This document shows positions 1 to 11,684 of a DNA stretch of 64,000 nucleotides, one piece after another. The notes beneath the pieces are model-generated. The model was not told the DNA's origin and did not search any database. It worked only from the letters and a program-made list of their open reading frames with translations. Both the position numbers and the translations under genes were made by a program. The stretch's first letter is position 1. Each line of letters starts with the position of its first letter. Source of the DNA: Acanthopleura granulata (lineage: Eukaryota > Mollusca > Polyplacophora > Chitonida > Chitonidae); NCBI GenBank assembly GCA_016165875.1, contig JABBOT010000004.1:4595351-4659350 (forward strand). Direction: 5' to 3'.

Positions 1-609
1 CTAAGTATTTATAAACGGAACAGAAAAGTATATGGTGCAATTGTCGAAAATGGGTGAATATTGGGTCATTTTGGTGCCAAAACTGTACCTTTTGAAAACT
101 GGCATATAATGAACGGCGTAATCCAAGATGTTGGCATAGATTATATGAGCAAGTTGAGGGCATGTTTTGCACGTATTAAACTGGTTAGGAGAATGAGAGT
201 ATTGGGTTAGATATCTGCCACTTTGGAGACGTGTCCTTTTATTGCTATTTTCTTGACATAGTTTTCTGCTGGATTTCAGAGAGAGAGGCACTCCTCTGTG
301 ACGTCACATCTGAAGAGGTGTATAGGTTGCTTTGTGGCTGCATCGTCACTATAACACTGTGCATTGTTGTGACGGTATTTTTAATACCAGTTCACCCACT
401 TTGCGTAAGATTATGTTACTTTGTATTCTTTCAACAAAAATCTCCAACAAGTCATTGAAATTAAGAACTTTTAGGGGCATATTTTCTAAATAAAGTGGAA
501 TTAAGTCGTACATGGCTGGGCAACAAGAATAGACTTGAAGTTGCAATCTGACATAGTGTTCTCGGATCGATAGTGTCTCACGTTGTTAGTATAGTATAGT
601 TTTGCTGCT

Positions 610-655
610 ACATTTGCTGTTTTCCCACACATACATTTGCTGTTTTCCCACACAT
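610..655. repeat. Short 23-bp tandem duplication
   Basis: The sequence acatttgctgttttcccaca and the next three bases occur twice in immediate succession. This is a small recent-looking duplication downstream of the last visible DEG/ENaC exon, presumably in an intron. No function is evident. Confidence 0.85.
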
Positions 656-1074
656 ACATGTTTACTATAGAGCTAACTCAATTCACTTCAATTTGTTTGG
701 TTTCGTTCCGGCCATTGCGTTCGAAATTATCACGCCACACCAAGCAGTTTTTTACGGAAGCTGCCGCAGATTCTGTTTCAGCGGGCCCATCATTTATTAA
801 AGGGGTTAAACAGTAATATTCATGGTAATATTAGCCATTCTATATATGGCCGCGTAATATGATTTGTTTGGATTTGGCTTACAGGAGCACTGCACTTACT
901 AGCATATGATTGCACATTAGATACCCTCAAACTGTTCGAAGATAAACACAATTAAGCCTGTAAAGCTGTCAGTAGCGTCTCATCAGGGTTGCTGACAAAG
1001 AATTAGGTTCGTAACTGCGCAGTACATTATATAAAACCACTTAAAACTGATACGGTGGATTAATTTTCATCTAC

Positions 1075-4000
1075 CAGTTGTATGCCAATACTAGTCTCTG
1101 CTCCCGCCGACAAAAACATTCCTTCTGAGGTCACTGGAGGCAGCGTGTTGTGCATGGACAGAACCAGTTTCATCCCATAACCGAAGGCTAAGCCGGGAAT
1201 GTACTCATCCACCTCGGTGTACAAAATCATCTGTAATCCTGAAAATCGATGAAGGTACTATAGAATCAAAACAAATCACATAACTATCCATTTCCGCAAA
1301 TAAAAGTTTGGTTTTAATTTGAACAACTCCACAGGCAGAGTTATCAGTTTGAGTGCTAATATTGTCAATGTAAAAAAACTTTTGAACTTAATATGCCAAT
1401 GATGTTTAGCTCATTTTCATCGGTTTTAAAATGCCAGGATCGATGTTTTAACGGTCCCATTCGATAACACTCTATTCAGATTTCACATATCTCGCCGTTA
1501 AAGCCGTTACTGAGCACATATATGAATTTGCATATACATCAGAGACCATGATGGTCCGAAAATCGACGAGGAGAAGCAAAGCGTTTTGGCCATAACAGAA
1601 TCCCGTGCTTATCAAAAGGTGTCTAGTAATAAACTACAACCTGTAGGTATAAAACCGGTCCGGTTAGTTTCAATGTTCAAAACAGGAACAAAACGTCCAT
1701 AATTTTGTGGGAAATGGTCCAAACAGCACAAAAATTAGTCGGTATCAGGTCTATAGCTGACAGCTTAAAGAATTCAACACTAACCTAGGAATAATCAGCT
1801 CTTTACAGCAGTTTGTGGGTTTAAAGGGAGAAATGGTTGATCGGCAGCTGTTGAGACTGAAGAGGATCATTTAGGGACTTCAGATGGGCTAGGCTATATG
1901 AATATATATAATAACGGAGGATCTGGGTATTTCAGCGTCCATAAAAAAAATTATGCGTATTCTCGACTTCAGTGCATTTCGCCATATCCATTTTGGCTCA
2001 TTCCAGAATTTCCCTGGCGTTACATTCTAAATTTCAACAACAAAAGCATTGCTTAAAATACGACATTTATGGGTAAATCAGTTATGCAGAGATTAAATTC
2101 TTTGAGCCTTAGTGTGACTGAAACCAGGAGTCGGCTTATATAAAGTGTGGTCAGGGAGAATCCCTGTTGTAGAGCCTTACGTTTAAGTCATGATGAGTAA
2201 GACTCCCTGCCAAATCTTGCCCAGCAGACGGACTTTATAATTTATAATGAGATAACGTGGTTTGAACTAAAGTCTAAAATAAATTGCAGGGTCCATACAA
2301 GTAAGTATGAATGACATTCCAGGAGTTTTTAGTCACCAGATTTTAATTTTATAGCAAAGATTTTATCTTTCCTTTTAGGCTTATCCAATTTTTTAGTAAT
2401 GATATAGATTTTTATCTTACAATGACCCAGGAGCCTCTCACCAATGTGGTTGCTGTGAGTTCAAGTCCAGCTCTGGCTGACTTCCTCTCCAATCATAAGT
2501 TGTAAAGTTTACCAACAACCTGCGGATGGCCGTGGTCATCTTACAGTATTGTCATATTGCAATATTGCATGCGCAGCACCACTGACTTACCAACGTGAGA
2601 AACGCTTGGACAACTGCAAGCAGTGCCCTCTGTGATGTCACTTCCACATGGATTAATTTTGTTTTAACCTTTGCTTTTTGTCACTAGTGAGCCTGTCACT
2701 GCATGTTACCAAGGGTAATGACACGATCCAAGTGCTATACATGATGGTCCAGTGTGTTGTTACAGCCGAAATTACATGTGAGTGTGAGGTGTAGCTGGTT
2801 AAATTGGAACATGTACAACGATCATTCGCCCGAAAAATGTTCATAATTTTTTGGAAATGTTAGCTTCATGAATTGAGTTTATCAGGTTTTGCATAAAGAG
2901 GGATGATGTGCTCTATAGACATTTGGGGGGGGGGGGCACGCGGCTCAGTTGGTTAGCGTGCTAGCGGAGCATAATGACCCTGAAGCCTCCCACCAATGCG
3001 GTCGCTGTGAGTTCAAGCTCAGCTCACTCATACTGGCTTCCTCTCCCATCGTACGTGGGAAGGTCTGCCAGCAACCTGCGGATGGTCGTGGGTTTCCCGA
3101 GGGACTCTGCCCGGTTTTCTCCCACCATAATGGTGGCCGCCGTCGTATAAGTGAAATATGCTTGAGTAAAACACCAATCAAATAAATAAATCAAATAAAT
3201 CGGGCTAAATTTAGCTGGTGTGTAGTGTTACCTACAACAAACTTGTTCACCTGACCGAATGCAGCAGGAGAGCGCCAGGATGACAAGAAACAAATGTTAT
3301 TGTCAAAAATGATTTGAGCCGAATTTCATCACTAGATACTAGAACCCCTCAGGGTTGAAATTGGGCCAGTGTTTTTTTTTTATTTCACATTTTTATTCTC
3401 CTTTCCCCTTTCCTTCCTCTCACTTAAAGATGAAAACCAAATTCGAACTGTAAATACCTAAAATTTGACAAAAAGCATAACGTGTTGTGAATCAAGGCAG
3501 TTGTGTTTTATTAGTTCCCCCTGATAACCTGACTGAAAGGGTGTTACCTGCTGTGAACAGACACGCCTCTGGTAAATGTGTATTGCCACCTGCCATAAAC
3601 TGTGCATGGCTGTTTGTTCAGACTATCCTAGCAAACCTATTAAATAAAACAACAGCCTTAATCACCCCACCGGGGTGCCATTGAGGGAGATGTTTATAAG
3701 CATATTCTAACAAGGTTTTCTCAGAATGATGATGGAATAGGATAAGATTTAAAATTTAACATAAGTAGGTGCATATGTATAATATTTTAACTGGAAGCAG
3801 GACAATTTGTGACTAAAATTATTTTGAAAACTAATTAATGACGAATTTTGTCACACATGAAGTTCCTCCAGACATTTTGGTCTTTTTCTCCATTTCCATT
3901 TTTCAGATGGTTATGTGATGAAATACTTTTATTTCTCGCTTATTTTTCCACATAATGCTGTGAAACTCTGCACACATGTAGGCGAATACCTGAGAAAAAA

Positions 4001-7000
4001 ACGTCACAAATTTTTGATGTATTTTCTAGTTTTTAAAGACATCGGTAAAAGAACATCAAAGTTTCAAAAAATTTTGAACTATTGGAAAATTTTAACTTTA
4101 AATGATCACTCAGAACAACTTAAGATGAAGATTAAAAATCTATGGGACTGTTTTTTTAGTTTAAATAGTAATTTATCCACTTGAGCCTGAACAATTTGAA
4201 AAGTTTGAAAATTGGCGAAAAAATATCAACTTGTAAAAGAGCTCTATTTTTTCAAACTTTCACTTTAATTTGAATAATATTAAAGTTATGTAAATTTTAA
4301 AAGTTTTTTTTTTTAAATCAGCAGTTGTTTAGCTTTCAGAATATATATACATGTGGTCATATTTGATCACTATTTTGGGCTACACAAGGCAATATATGAA
4401 ATTTTACCCATGAGAGGTTCTAGTATCCTTAATTACATAGTACTACACAATGACAATGCTCTAATGGGGATTGCATGCTCAAAGAGAGAAAAAACACTCC
4501 AGAGTTGCAGTCCACTAAAACTGGAACTACGTCACTGCAGTAAACCGGTGCACATTTTCACAACCTCAGAAAGACTCTCATTGTTCTCTGTTCGCCTCGC
4601 TTCCATACTCCAAAAAGTGGGGTTTGATTACTTTGCCTAGGATTCCAGCATGAAAATCCCAAAAAGAAAAGAGGGCAATACCTCTTGTCACTAGACTTAA
4701 TTCATGTTGCTAGATACAGCCCGATAGAATAACTTAATAGTAGGCCTATGTGCGTGCATGATCATGGCATACATCATTCTGTTAACGAGGCTGGCACATA
4801 TCGAAATAACCACAACTATATTACAACTACACGGCTGGGATTGTAATATTTATGTTAAATTCTTACCGTAGGTCTGGCCTGTCCTCCTGGCTATCCTAAC
4901 GTTCGAATCATTAGAAGCATCATTGAATTTGTAACAGTTTCCATAATCTGATGTCTGGAATAATGTGAAATCTCTGCGTAGAGGAAAAAAAAAAGCAGAA
5001 TAAGACATGGATAATAAAGGTAAATTAGTGTAATTTTTTTCTCTCTTTCAAATTCTGATTAGTTGGCTACACGTATAAAAATTCAAAGGTTATTTTCAAA
5101 TGTAAGCCTAAGCTTACCAACATTTTCAAATGGCCAATTTTGGTTAATTCACTTGAAAAAAACGGTGCGATTTGACGCATCGTGGAGGACAAGCTCCAGA
5201 TTTTTTTTGTATGACTTGTACCTTTCGACTAAAATAGACTGACAGCCCACTGCGTTTCAACTTTATTGTATTCAGGCAAATAATGCCATAACTCGCATTT
5301 GGGGTGGTCATTCTGTTGAGATAGCTACATGTACACCCACCTAAAATTGTATGAGAAAAACTTATGCCAATCTATAGACACAAACATCGATTCAAGGAGG
5401 CAAACTGACCACAAATGTTGAGTGATTTTATCGCTGTAATGTAGTATTACAGGTGTGTCTCTTTACAATTCCCATTAAACCTTTGTAAGAACCCAACATG
5501 CAGCTATCTCGGCATCTCAGCTTAATATATAGATGACTGTACATGTATGCAGGTAAACACATGCAGCTCAAATGCAAACGATATTTGATTGAGGTGAAAG
5601 AAAAGCAATGTTGATAGCACCAATTTACAAATACACTGGTTCGGTATTACTAAAGGACGGATATATGAAGAGTTTTTGCGATTTGAACTAAAAGGGTCCA
5701 AAGACAAGCATTAACATCATATCATGTACAGTGGGAGTACGAAAGTCTGATTTAACCCTAACACATCAATTGCCTGAAACACATGATTACTTACTTATAC
5801 GTACATTGCCGACCTTCAAAGGAGCAGTACATCAGCATGTCATCTAGTTGGTGACCCATCTCTTTCCTCGTCACTCTGTGGAAACACGTACGCTCATACA
5901 ATAGCCATCTCAACATATCGACATCCATATACAGCTAAGTGAACTGACGCAACATTTCACGTTTTGCACCGATTTTCATGTTCTTTCCATAAAAACAAAA
6001 GAGACAAAAATCATCCTCTTATCACTAGGTCTATTAAGGCAGAGTTGGAACAACACTCCACTTTTCTCAAAGTTCGAACAGCGAAATCAATTCAATGTAA
6101 GGTGGAAAGTCAGTTGGATTCATTTAGGCGAATATCGTGTTGAATGTTGTTTAGGAATGTTATGTAGTCATCACAAATACACTGTAAATGCTGTAGTCAA
6201 ACATAGATGGTGTCAGTTTAACACCATTAAAAATGCGTTAACCTACAATACTGGCTTGTATTTTGAATATGGACCGGTGTCTTATACAATACAAACAATA
6301 CAAAAGAAATATCTGAACGGTAAGTTGTTGAAATGTGAATCTGGAATTTACTGAATGAATTACACATTAAACAGCCCCAGTCAGATACAAAAGCTTTATT
6401 TTAAGGATTGAAAGGTCACCGATGGCTTACAGTCATCTAAACTACTGTTTACGCTGAACACCATTCAAGGGCTATTGGCTAATAGGATCGAGTGCTTGAA
6501 TCCAGCTTTGTACAGCGTAATGACCCTGGAACCTCACCAATGCTATCGCTGTGAGTTCAAGGCCGTACGTGGGAAGGTCCGCCAGCAACCTTCGGGTGAC
6601 CGAGGGTTCCCCCCTGCTCTGCCCGGTTTCCTCCGACCATAATGCTTGCCGCCACTGTATAAAGTAAAATATTCTTGAGAGCGGCGTAAACCACCAATCA
6701 AATAACTAAATAAATTGAATCCAGCTTTCCCTTGTTCGAGAAGGGCTTTACATCAGCAGGCTTAGTTTGATAGCTCTGGTTCGGCCAGATATCACTCCCT
6801 CAAAACTCTTTGAAATGTCCCCCTGTGTATCAAAAAGGTGCTACCATTAAATGCATAAATTAATTTCCCCTCAGCCATGAGTATTCTCTTTTTTTTAAAT
6901 ACTAGACTACATTGTCTCTTGTGTTCACAGAAAATAATGCTGCTGTTGGTTCGACTCCACAACAGTCTTGGTAAAGTCTATGACTGACATAAGTTTGGAC

Positions 7001-10000
7001 TTACATAACTTAGGTAATTATATTTACCCGGTTTTATTCACCCAAAGATTACACCTATTAGTTGTCTAGCAACTGCAAAACCTTTACAAAAACAAATCAA
7101 GAAAGTGTAAACAATACGAAATTTATAGCGTGATTTCGTGGTTGTGTTTGACAAGAGAATATTGTGCCGAGCCGGAAAACCATACAAGACAATCAGTGTG
7201 TTCAAACAATTCTAATTAATAAGATAAAGGCTGCACCAACCAGCATGGAATGAATTTCGGATAGCGTTGTTGACACTGTAGTTAATATCCTTGCTCAATA
7301 CTGAATGAAACACATCTATGTATACATTTGTTGTTAGATGCTTTATTCTGAATGCAACATATATAAGTAACCTGACTGCAGACCTAATGGAAGATAAATA
7401 ACTGAAAACAGGCCTATATGTACACTGCTCAAATAAGGTCTGCTTGAAGTGAAACGCCATTAGAATCTAGTCTATATCTAGGTACAGAAAGCAAACAGCT
7501 TTGCATATAAACGTTAACCAGCGACCTAATGGGCTTGAAGGAAATAAACCCAGCCCAGAATGAGAATAACTCCAGTGCACAGCTAGACGTGTATCATATC
7601 TGTTATCGGTGTGCATGGCTTATATTACGGATGAAGGACAATTCTATAGGTATTGGTGGATATCGGAATGATTATTCCTTGTTACACATATCTGCCAGAG
7701 AGATCCCATGGATTATTCCTTAAGCTGGTGCCGAATTTTAATCAAGGAGGTCGCAGGTTCGAATCCGCCAGTGGCTGGTTTAAATGTGGCATATGCCTGT
7801 CCAAATAGGGACGGTGGTGACATCGGCCGTCGAGTAAAATTAATCAGTACAACATCAAACACTAATCAAATACAAAAATAAATGAATTTATTTCAAGGTA
7901 AGGTTACTTGAGACTTGGGTTTAAATATAAGAATGTGCTGTAAATACATCAAGTTGAACATAAATGATAAATTCCGGATTGATAACTGTTTAACCACAAG
8001 CCTACTATACATGGCAAACCAAATCTTGCAAAATGCCCACCCCCCTTGTAAAATGTGAAAAACAAATATACACTCCATACCAACTGTAATGAAAGATCAT
8101 CAGATAATTGGGTAAAAGACTGGTTAATCAATATTTGTTTTATATATGTGTTTATAAACAAAATAACAACATAAAACAAGTTTAAATGAGTTACATTGTA
8201 CTGGCCGAATACATCAGTGTATACATATGCAATATTGATGCCTTTCCATATCTGGACTTCTGGGTACAACTGTAGTAACCAGTTTTGAACATTCACTGTG
8301 AAGTAAAAAGATGAAGTAGTGCTCGAAGGGCCAGTGCTCCTCGTTATGTCACTCATCATTTATATGGATCCTCAAAATGTTCAAGCAAGAACATGTCCAG
8401 CCTTTTTGGTTGTAATGGAATCTATTGCCTTTGACATAACTGAGAGAGCCCAAAATTATGTAATAGAAATATTACATAGGTTTGAGTTTCTCATTCGATG
8501 GTATATTTATGTATACATTTAATTTTGCTGTACATACCTTGGTAACTGGTTGAACAAGTAGTTGGCGTTTCGCTCCAACTCCAATAAGGGGGATGTTTCT
8601 GCGGAAAAGTTCTCGTCATAATAATCAAAGTAATTCGTTGGCACGTCGCTCATGTTCGCAATTTTTTCCTTTTGGGAGTTGTTTATAAACCGCTTGTTCC
8701 TCACAGGGCCTGTCCTGTTCGAAATCGGTGTCGTTTCTGACGTAGTCTGTGAAAGATAGTTAACTGATTACTGAATATGAGCAGCGGTTATTAGTTTGCA
8801 AATCTCCTCAAAAACAACAAATGCAAATTACCCAACAAGAACAAAACTTTATAGAAAGCTAGACTTGTTTATAAACTTATCGTAAGAAACGACAATGATT
8901 GCTGCGTATGGCCCAAGATATAACAGGTTATCCGGACAACATGTATCATGAATGATAACGAGCTTTTGACCATGCTGTAAACGTTTGTTAAACCGCATAA
9001 AGTCTGTACCTTTCAAAATATTTTTTTCAACTGTATTTTAAATCTTCGAAACATAGAAAAGTTTCATGTTCCTTATTTCATAGTAAAACAATCTCACGTT
9101 AATCTCAAAGATGAGCGACTGGACACCTGAGTGTCAGCAACTGGACTAATGAGTGCAGCAATTTGACCCATTACTGTCCGTAACCGGAGCTATTTCAGAG
9201 TCAGCAATTGGATCCACTAGTGTCTGCAATTGTATCAAGTAGTGTCCGCAGCTGAACTCACAAGTGTCTGCAACTGAACCCATGAGAGCTCGCATCTGGA
9301 CGCATGAATGTCCGTAACTGGACTCAGTAGTGTCCGCAAGTGGACCAATAAGTGTCTGCAACTGGACGCAATCGAACACATTGCAGTGTCCGACACAGGA
9401 CCCGTTAGTGTCCGCAAATGGACCCATTTGTGTCCTCAACTGGCTCATGTGTCACCAACTGGATCCATGAGTGTCCGCAACCGGACATATTATACTGTCC
9501 ACCACAGGACTCATTAGTAACCGCGACTGGACCCATGAGTGTTCACATTTGGACACATGAATGTCCGTAACTGAACCCATTAGTGTCCGCAAGTGGACAC
9601 ATAGGTGTCTGCCACTGGACGCATTAGTGTCTACCAATGTCAGGAACTGGACGCATGAGTGTCCACAACTGGACTCATCAGTGTCCTCAATTGGACCCAG
9701 TGGTGCTCGCAACCGGATACATTACAGTATTCGCCAGTGCACCTATTCGTGTCCGCCACTGGGCCCATTGCAGTGTCCACCATTGCGTCCGTCTGGGCTC
9801 GTTATAATGTCGCAGACTCGACTACATATTCACTCAGTTCCAGGTCTAATCCACAGATGCGCTCACTAGAATCATCTAATGCAGTCACCATGGTCCTCGA
9901 CTGAAACCAGTGGGGTCCGCGACTGCATTGGCTACAATTCGCGACTTAAACCACAAGTGTTTACAAAGTACACTCACTGTGATTCTGGACTGAAATCACA

Positions 10001-11684
10001 AAGATCCGCAGCTGTACCCACCAAAGTAAGAGAGTGAAATCACTAATGTCCACAAGACTCACTGGAGACTGAGAGTAAAACCAATGGTCTCCCCAAGTAC
10101 ACTCAATATATGATCCGAGAGAGAAACGGCTTGGATCAGCAACTGTACTCACTAGAGCCTAGGAGTGAACCGTTTAGGCCCTGAACTACACTCACTAGCA
10201 TCCGGAACTAACACTACTAACGCCACTAATGCCCATGACTGAGCCTATTAGGATCAACAACTGCATTCACTGTAAGTTTCACAGTTGAGCTACTTAACTT
10301 AGGTCAGCGACTGAGTCTACTAGGGTCTGCAACTGCACTCATTAGGTCCCTCGATCCACTGCACTCACAAGGGTCAGCGACCAGACCACTGGGGTCCGCT
10401 ACTGGACTCAGAAGGATCCTCTGATGAAGTCACAAAGGTGCGCGATGGAAACCACAAGGGTATGTGACTGAAACCATTAGGGTCTGTGAAACCATTAGGA
10501 TCCGTGACTGATGTCACTAGGGTCTGTAACTGAAACCACTGGGGTTCGTGACTGAAACCACTATGGTCCGTTCACTATTACTGCAGTAGAGCACAAATTT
10601 TAAATACAGGGCAAATTATTGCTTTGTAAGCTCACGAACTATTATTTAATCATGGGGTTATATCGATACACTGGCACAGTCCTTAACTATGTTCATACAC
10701 CTTAGTCATGGTAATTTACAACGGCACGATGCAATAAAATAAAATATCTACATGAGATACATAAATTTGCATTCGTGTTTAATGTCTGATATTTGTGTAT
10801 TTCTTGCAACACCCAGGCCTGATTTCATCACGCCTAATTAACATATGTGATAAAAGAACCCTGTAAATTTATCGAAAGGGAAGAGGACAACAGCAGATCA
10901 AGAGATACCATTAGACTAAACACTTATAAACGTACCTGTAAGTACCTTCATTTACTTCAATAAATTTTTCCGACCATACCTCTACATTCTCAAATTTCAA
11001 TGCTGAGTTTTACTTTTTACAGACCATAATATGAGCGGCTCACCGAACTCTAATGTTGGAAGTCTTTTCTTTCAAGATTTGAACATAAAGGTAAAAAAAT
11101 TTTATCACTAAATAGGTTAAACTATTTTTGTTAAATATGGTGCATATATTAGATAACCGTTAGTTATATGCATTTGAAAGTATAATTCTGTTTCTATTTT
11201 TGTGACCTTTTACACATTTACAACGATGCTAGAGGAAGAAAACTTCTGTCGTAAATTTGTGAGTACTCACTGTGGACTCCAGCGATCTGGCGAAGGAATC
11301 TGGATTCAAGTTTGCCACAAACTCTGTCATTTCCTTCCCTGCCATGTTCATTGCAGATTGACGGAAGGGATTGGTGTTACACATTGTGACCATGGGAAAG
11401 GGCAGTTCTGCATAACCGAGAGATATTCCGGTTTGTATGGGCCAAGAAAAATATCGCACGAAGTTAATGGTAACCATGTACACCGTCATTCCTATTGCCC
11501 CGAGAAAGAAAACAAACCATACACATTTGGACAGGAGATGTCTAGAGGTAGCAATATAAGAAGGCCCAGTTATCGAAGTGCGCTCTGCAAATCGTCTGGT
11601 TGTATCCCATACACTGAGAAGCTCCTTCGTCGGTTTTGTTTCCGACATTGCGAAGGCTGTGCGATATTTCTGCACAAATGACAC
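1075..11684 (-). CDS. DEG/ENaC (amiloride-sensitive sodium channel family) subunit, 5' half, partial
   Basis: This gene encodes a degenerin/epithelial sodium channel subunit, a trimeric plasma-membrane cation channel. I joined five exons with GT-AG junctions and matching phases: 11271-11684, 8538-8746, 5795-5875, 4867-4973 and 1075-1238, giving 325 residues. Exon 1 (residues 1-138) holds the cytoplasmic N-terminus, TM1 at about residues 54-76, and the post-TM1 family motif FPMVTMCNTNPF. Later exons carry the palm and finger landmarks GHQLDDML, YGNCYKFN, TYGLQMILYTEVDEYIPG and SAGAETSIG. The chosen start is the first in-frame ATG of exon 1; a second Met at residue 13 is possible. The N-terminal gating motif, usually His-Gly, reads Thr-Gly at residues 39-40. 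The cysteine-rich region, TM2 and pore are not in the window and should lie beyond base 1. Family assignment is firm; the subtype (peptide-gated, acid-sensing or other) cannot be decided. Confidence 0.9.
2421..2540 (+). repeat. tRNA-derived SINE, internal fragment
   Basis: The fragment shares the body of the common family in this window: AATGACCCAGGAGCCTCTCA, then a Pol III B-box-like GAGTTCAAGTCC, then ACCTGCGGATGG. Both the tRNA head and the A-rich tail are missing. Confidence 0.8.
2925..3200 (+). repeat. tRNA-derived SINE, near full length, preceded by G12
   Basis: This is the most complete copy of the common SINE. It has an A-box-like GGCTCAGTTGGTTAGCG, a B-box-like GAGTTCAAGCTC, a conserved body (CGTACGTGGGAAGGTCTGCC, then CTGCGGATGGTCGTGGGTTT), and the tail CACCAATCAAATAAATAAAT. 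Directly before the head there are 12 guanines (2925-2936). The overlapping ORFs on both strands are SINE sequence, not genes. Confidence 0.92.
3335..4427. mobile_element. Candidate non-autonomous element with terminal inverted repeats
   Basis: The left end reads GATACTAGAACCCCTCAGGG. The reverse complement of the right end reads GATACTAGAACCTCTCATGG. They match for about 28 bp with a few changes. The interior of about 1.05 kb is AT-rich and has only a short unconvincing ORF (89 codons at 3915-4184). I could not fix a target-site duplication, so element status is inferred from the inverted ends alone. Confidence 0.5.
6510..6713 (+). mobile_element. 5'-truncated SINE with a 14-bp target-site duplication
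   Basis: This copy of the common SINE starts at the AGCGTAATGACCCTGG region, lacks the A-box head, and ends in CAAATAACTAAATAAA. It is flanked by TTGAATCCAGCTTT at 6496-6509 and again at 6714-6727, a perfect target-site duplication. This shows retroposition with 5' truncation, as expected for a LINE-mobilised SINE. Confidence 0.9.
7735..7882 (+). repeat. Second tRNA-derived SINE type
   Basis: The segment has a good Pol III B box (GGTTCGAATCC) in a tRNA-like context, GAGGTCGCAGGTTCGAATCC. A body with GGGACGGTGGTGACATCGGC follows, then an A-rich end (CAAATACAAAAATAAAT). The body differs from the common family. The left edge is uncertain. Confidence 0.6.
8538..8746 (-). CDS. DEG/ENaC exon 2: variable extracellular finger segment
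   Basis: The acceptor is ctttcacag and the donor is CCAAG|gtatgt. The exon is read in phase 0 after exon 1 and leaves two bases that complete an Arg codon with the next exon. The protein is acidic and Asn-rich (for example NYFDYYDENFS), as expected of the poorly conserved finger region. It ends in NYLFNQLPR, just before the conserved GHQLDDML of exon 3. Confidence 0.8.
9113..10572. repeat. Intronic 22-bp minisatellite, about 66 degenerate copies
   Basis: The unit starts TGTCCGCAACTGGAC and is about 22 bp long. It recurs almost without a break through the intron between DEG/ENaC exons 1 and 2. From about 9.11 to 9.8 kb the units resemble TGTCCGCAACTGGACCCATG. From about 9.9 to 10.57 kb they drift to GGTCCGTGACTGAAACCACT at the same spacing. 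Each unit of the first type contains the short inverted repeat GTCC...GGAC. Because 22 is not a multiple of 3, all frames cycle over 66 bp. That explains the several overlapping repetitive ORFs on both strands, which are not genes. The copy number is the array length divided by 22, not an alignment. Confidence 0.9.
11271..11684 (-). CDS. DEG/ENaC exon 1: N-terminus, TM1 and start of the extracellular domain
   Basis: The exon encodes 138 residues from the ATG at 11684 to the donor ACA|gtgagt. It includes one hydrophobic TM1 helix and the diagnostic FPMVTMCN stretch right after it. An upstream non-coding exon cannot be excluded. The long plus-strand ORF over the same bases is an antisense shadow. 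Confidence 0.88.

Larger units (their letters stand above)
1239..4866. other. DEG/ENaC intron with repeats
   Basis: This is the intron between exons 4867-4973 and 1075-1238. It holds two copies of the main SINE family (2421-2540 and 2925-3200) and a candidate inverted-repeat element at 3335-4427. I see no other coding sequence in it. The shorter introns 4974-5794 and 5876-8537 hold nothing else beyond the SINEs at 6510 and 7735. Confidence 0.6.

Noticed and set aside
2945..3185. Paired 78-codon ORFs on both strands
   Set aside because: Both are translations of the SINE consensus and recur wherever the SINE does.
7949..8359. 136-codon minus-strand ORF between DEG/ENaC exons
   Set aside because: It lies in the intron, is rich in Phe/Tyr/Ile as expected of AT-rich random sequence, and does not fit the channel alignment.
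9146..9904. Several overlapping ORFs on both strands with repetitive proteins
   Set aside because: They are translations of the 22-bp minisatellite in different frames; the 66-bp joint period explains the apparent protein repeats.
11202..11681. 159-codon plus-strand ORF
   Set aside because: It is the antisense shadow of DEG/ENaC exon 1, which has clear family motifs on the minus strand.
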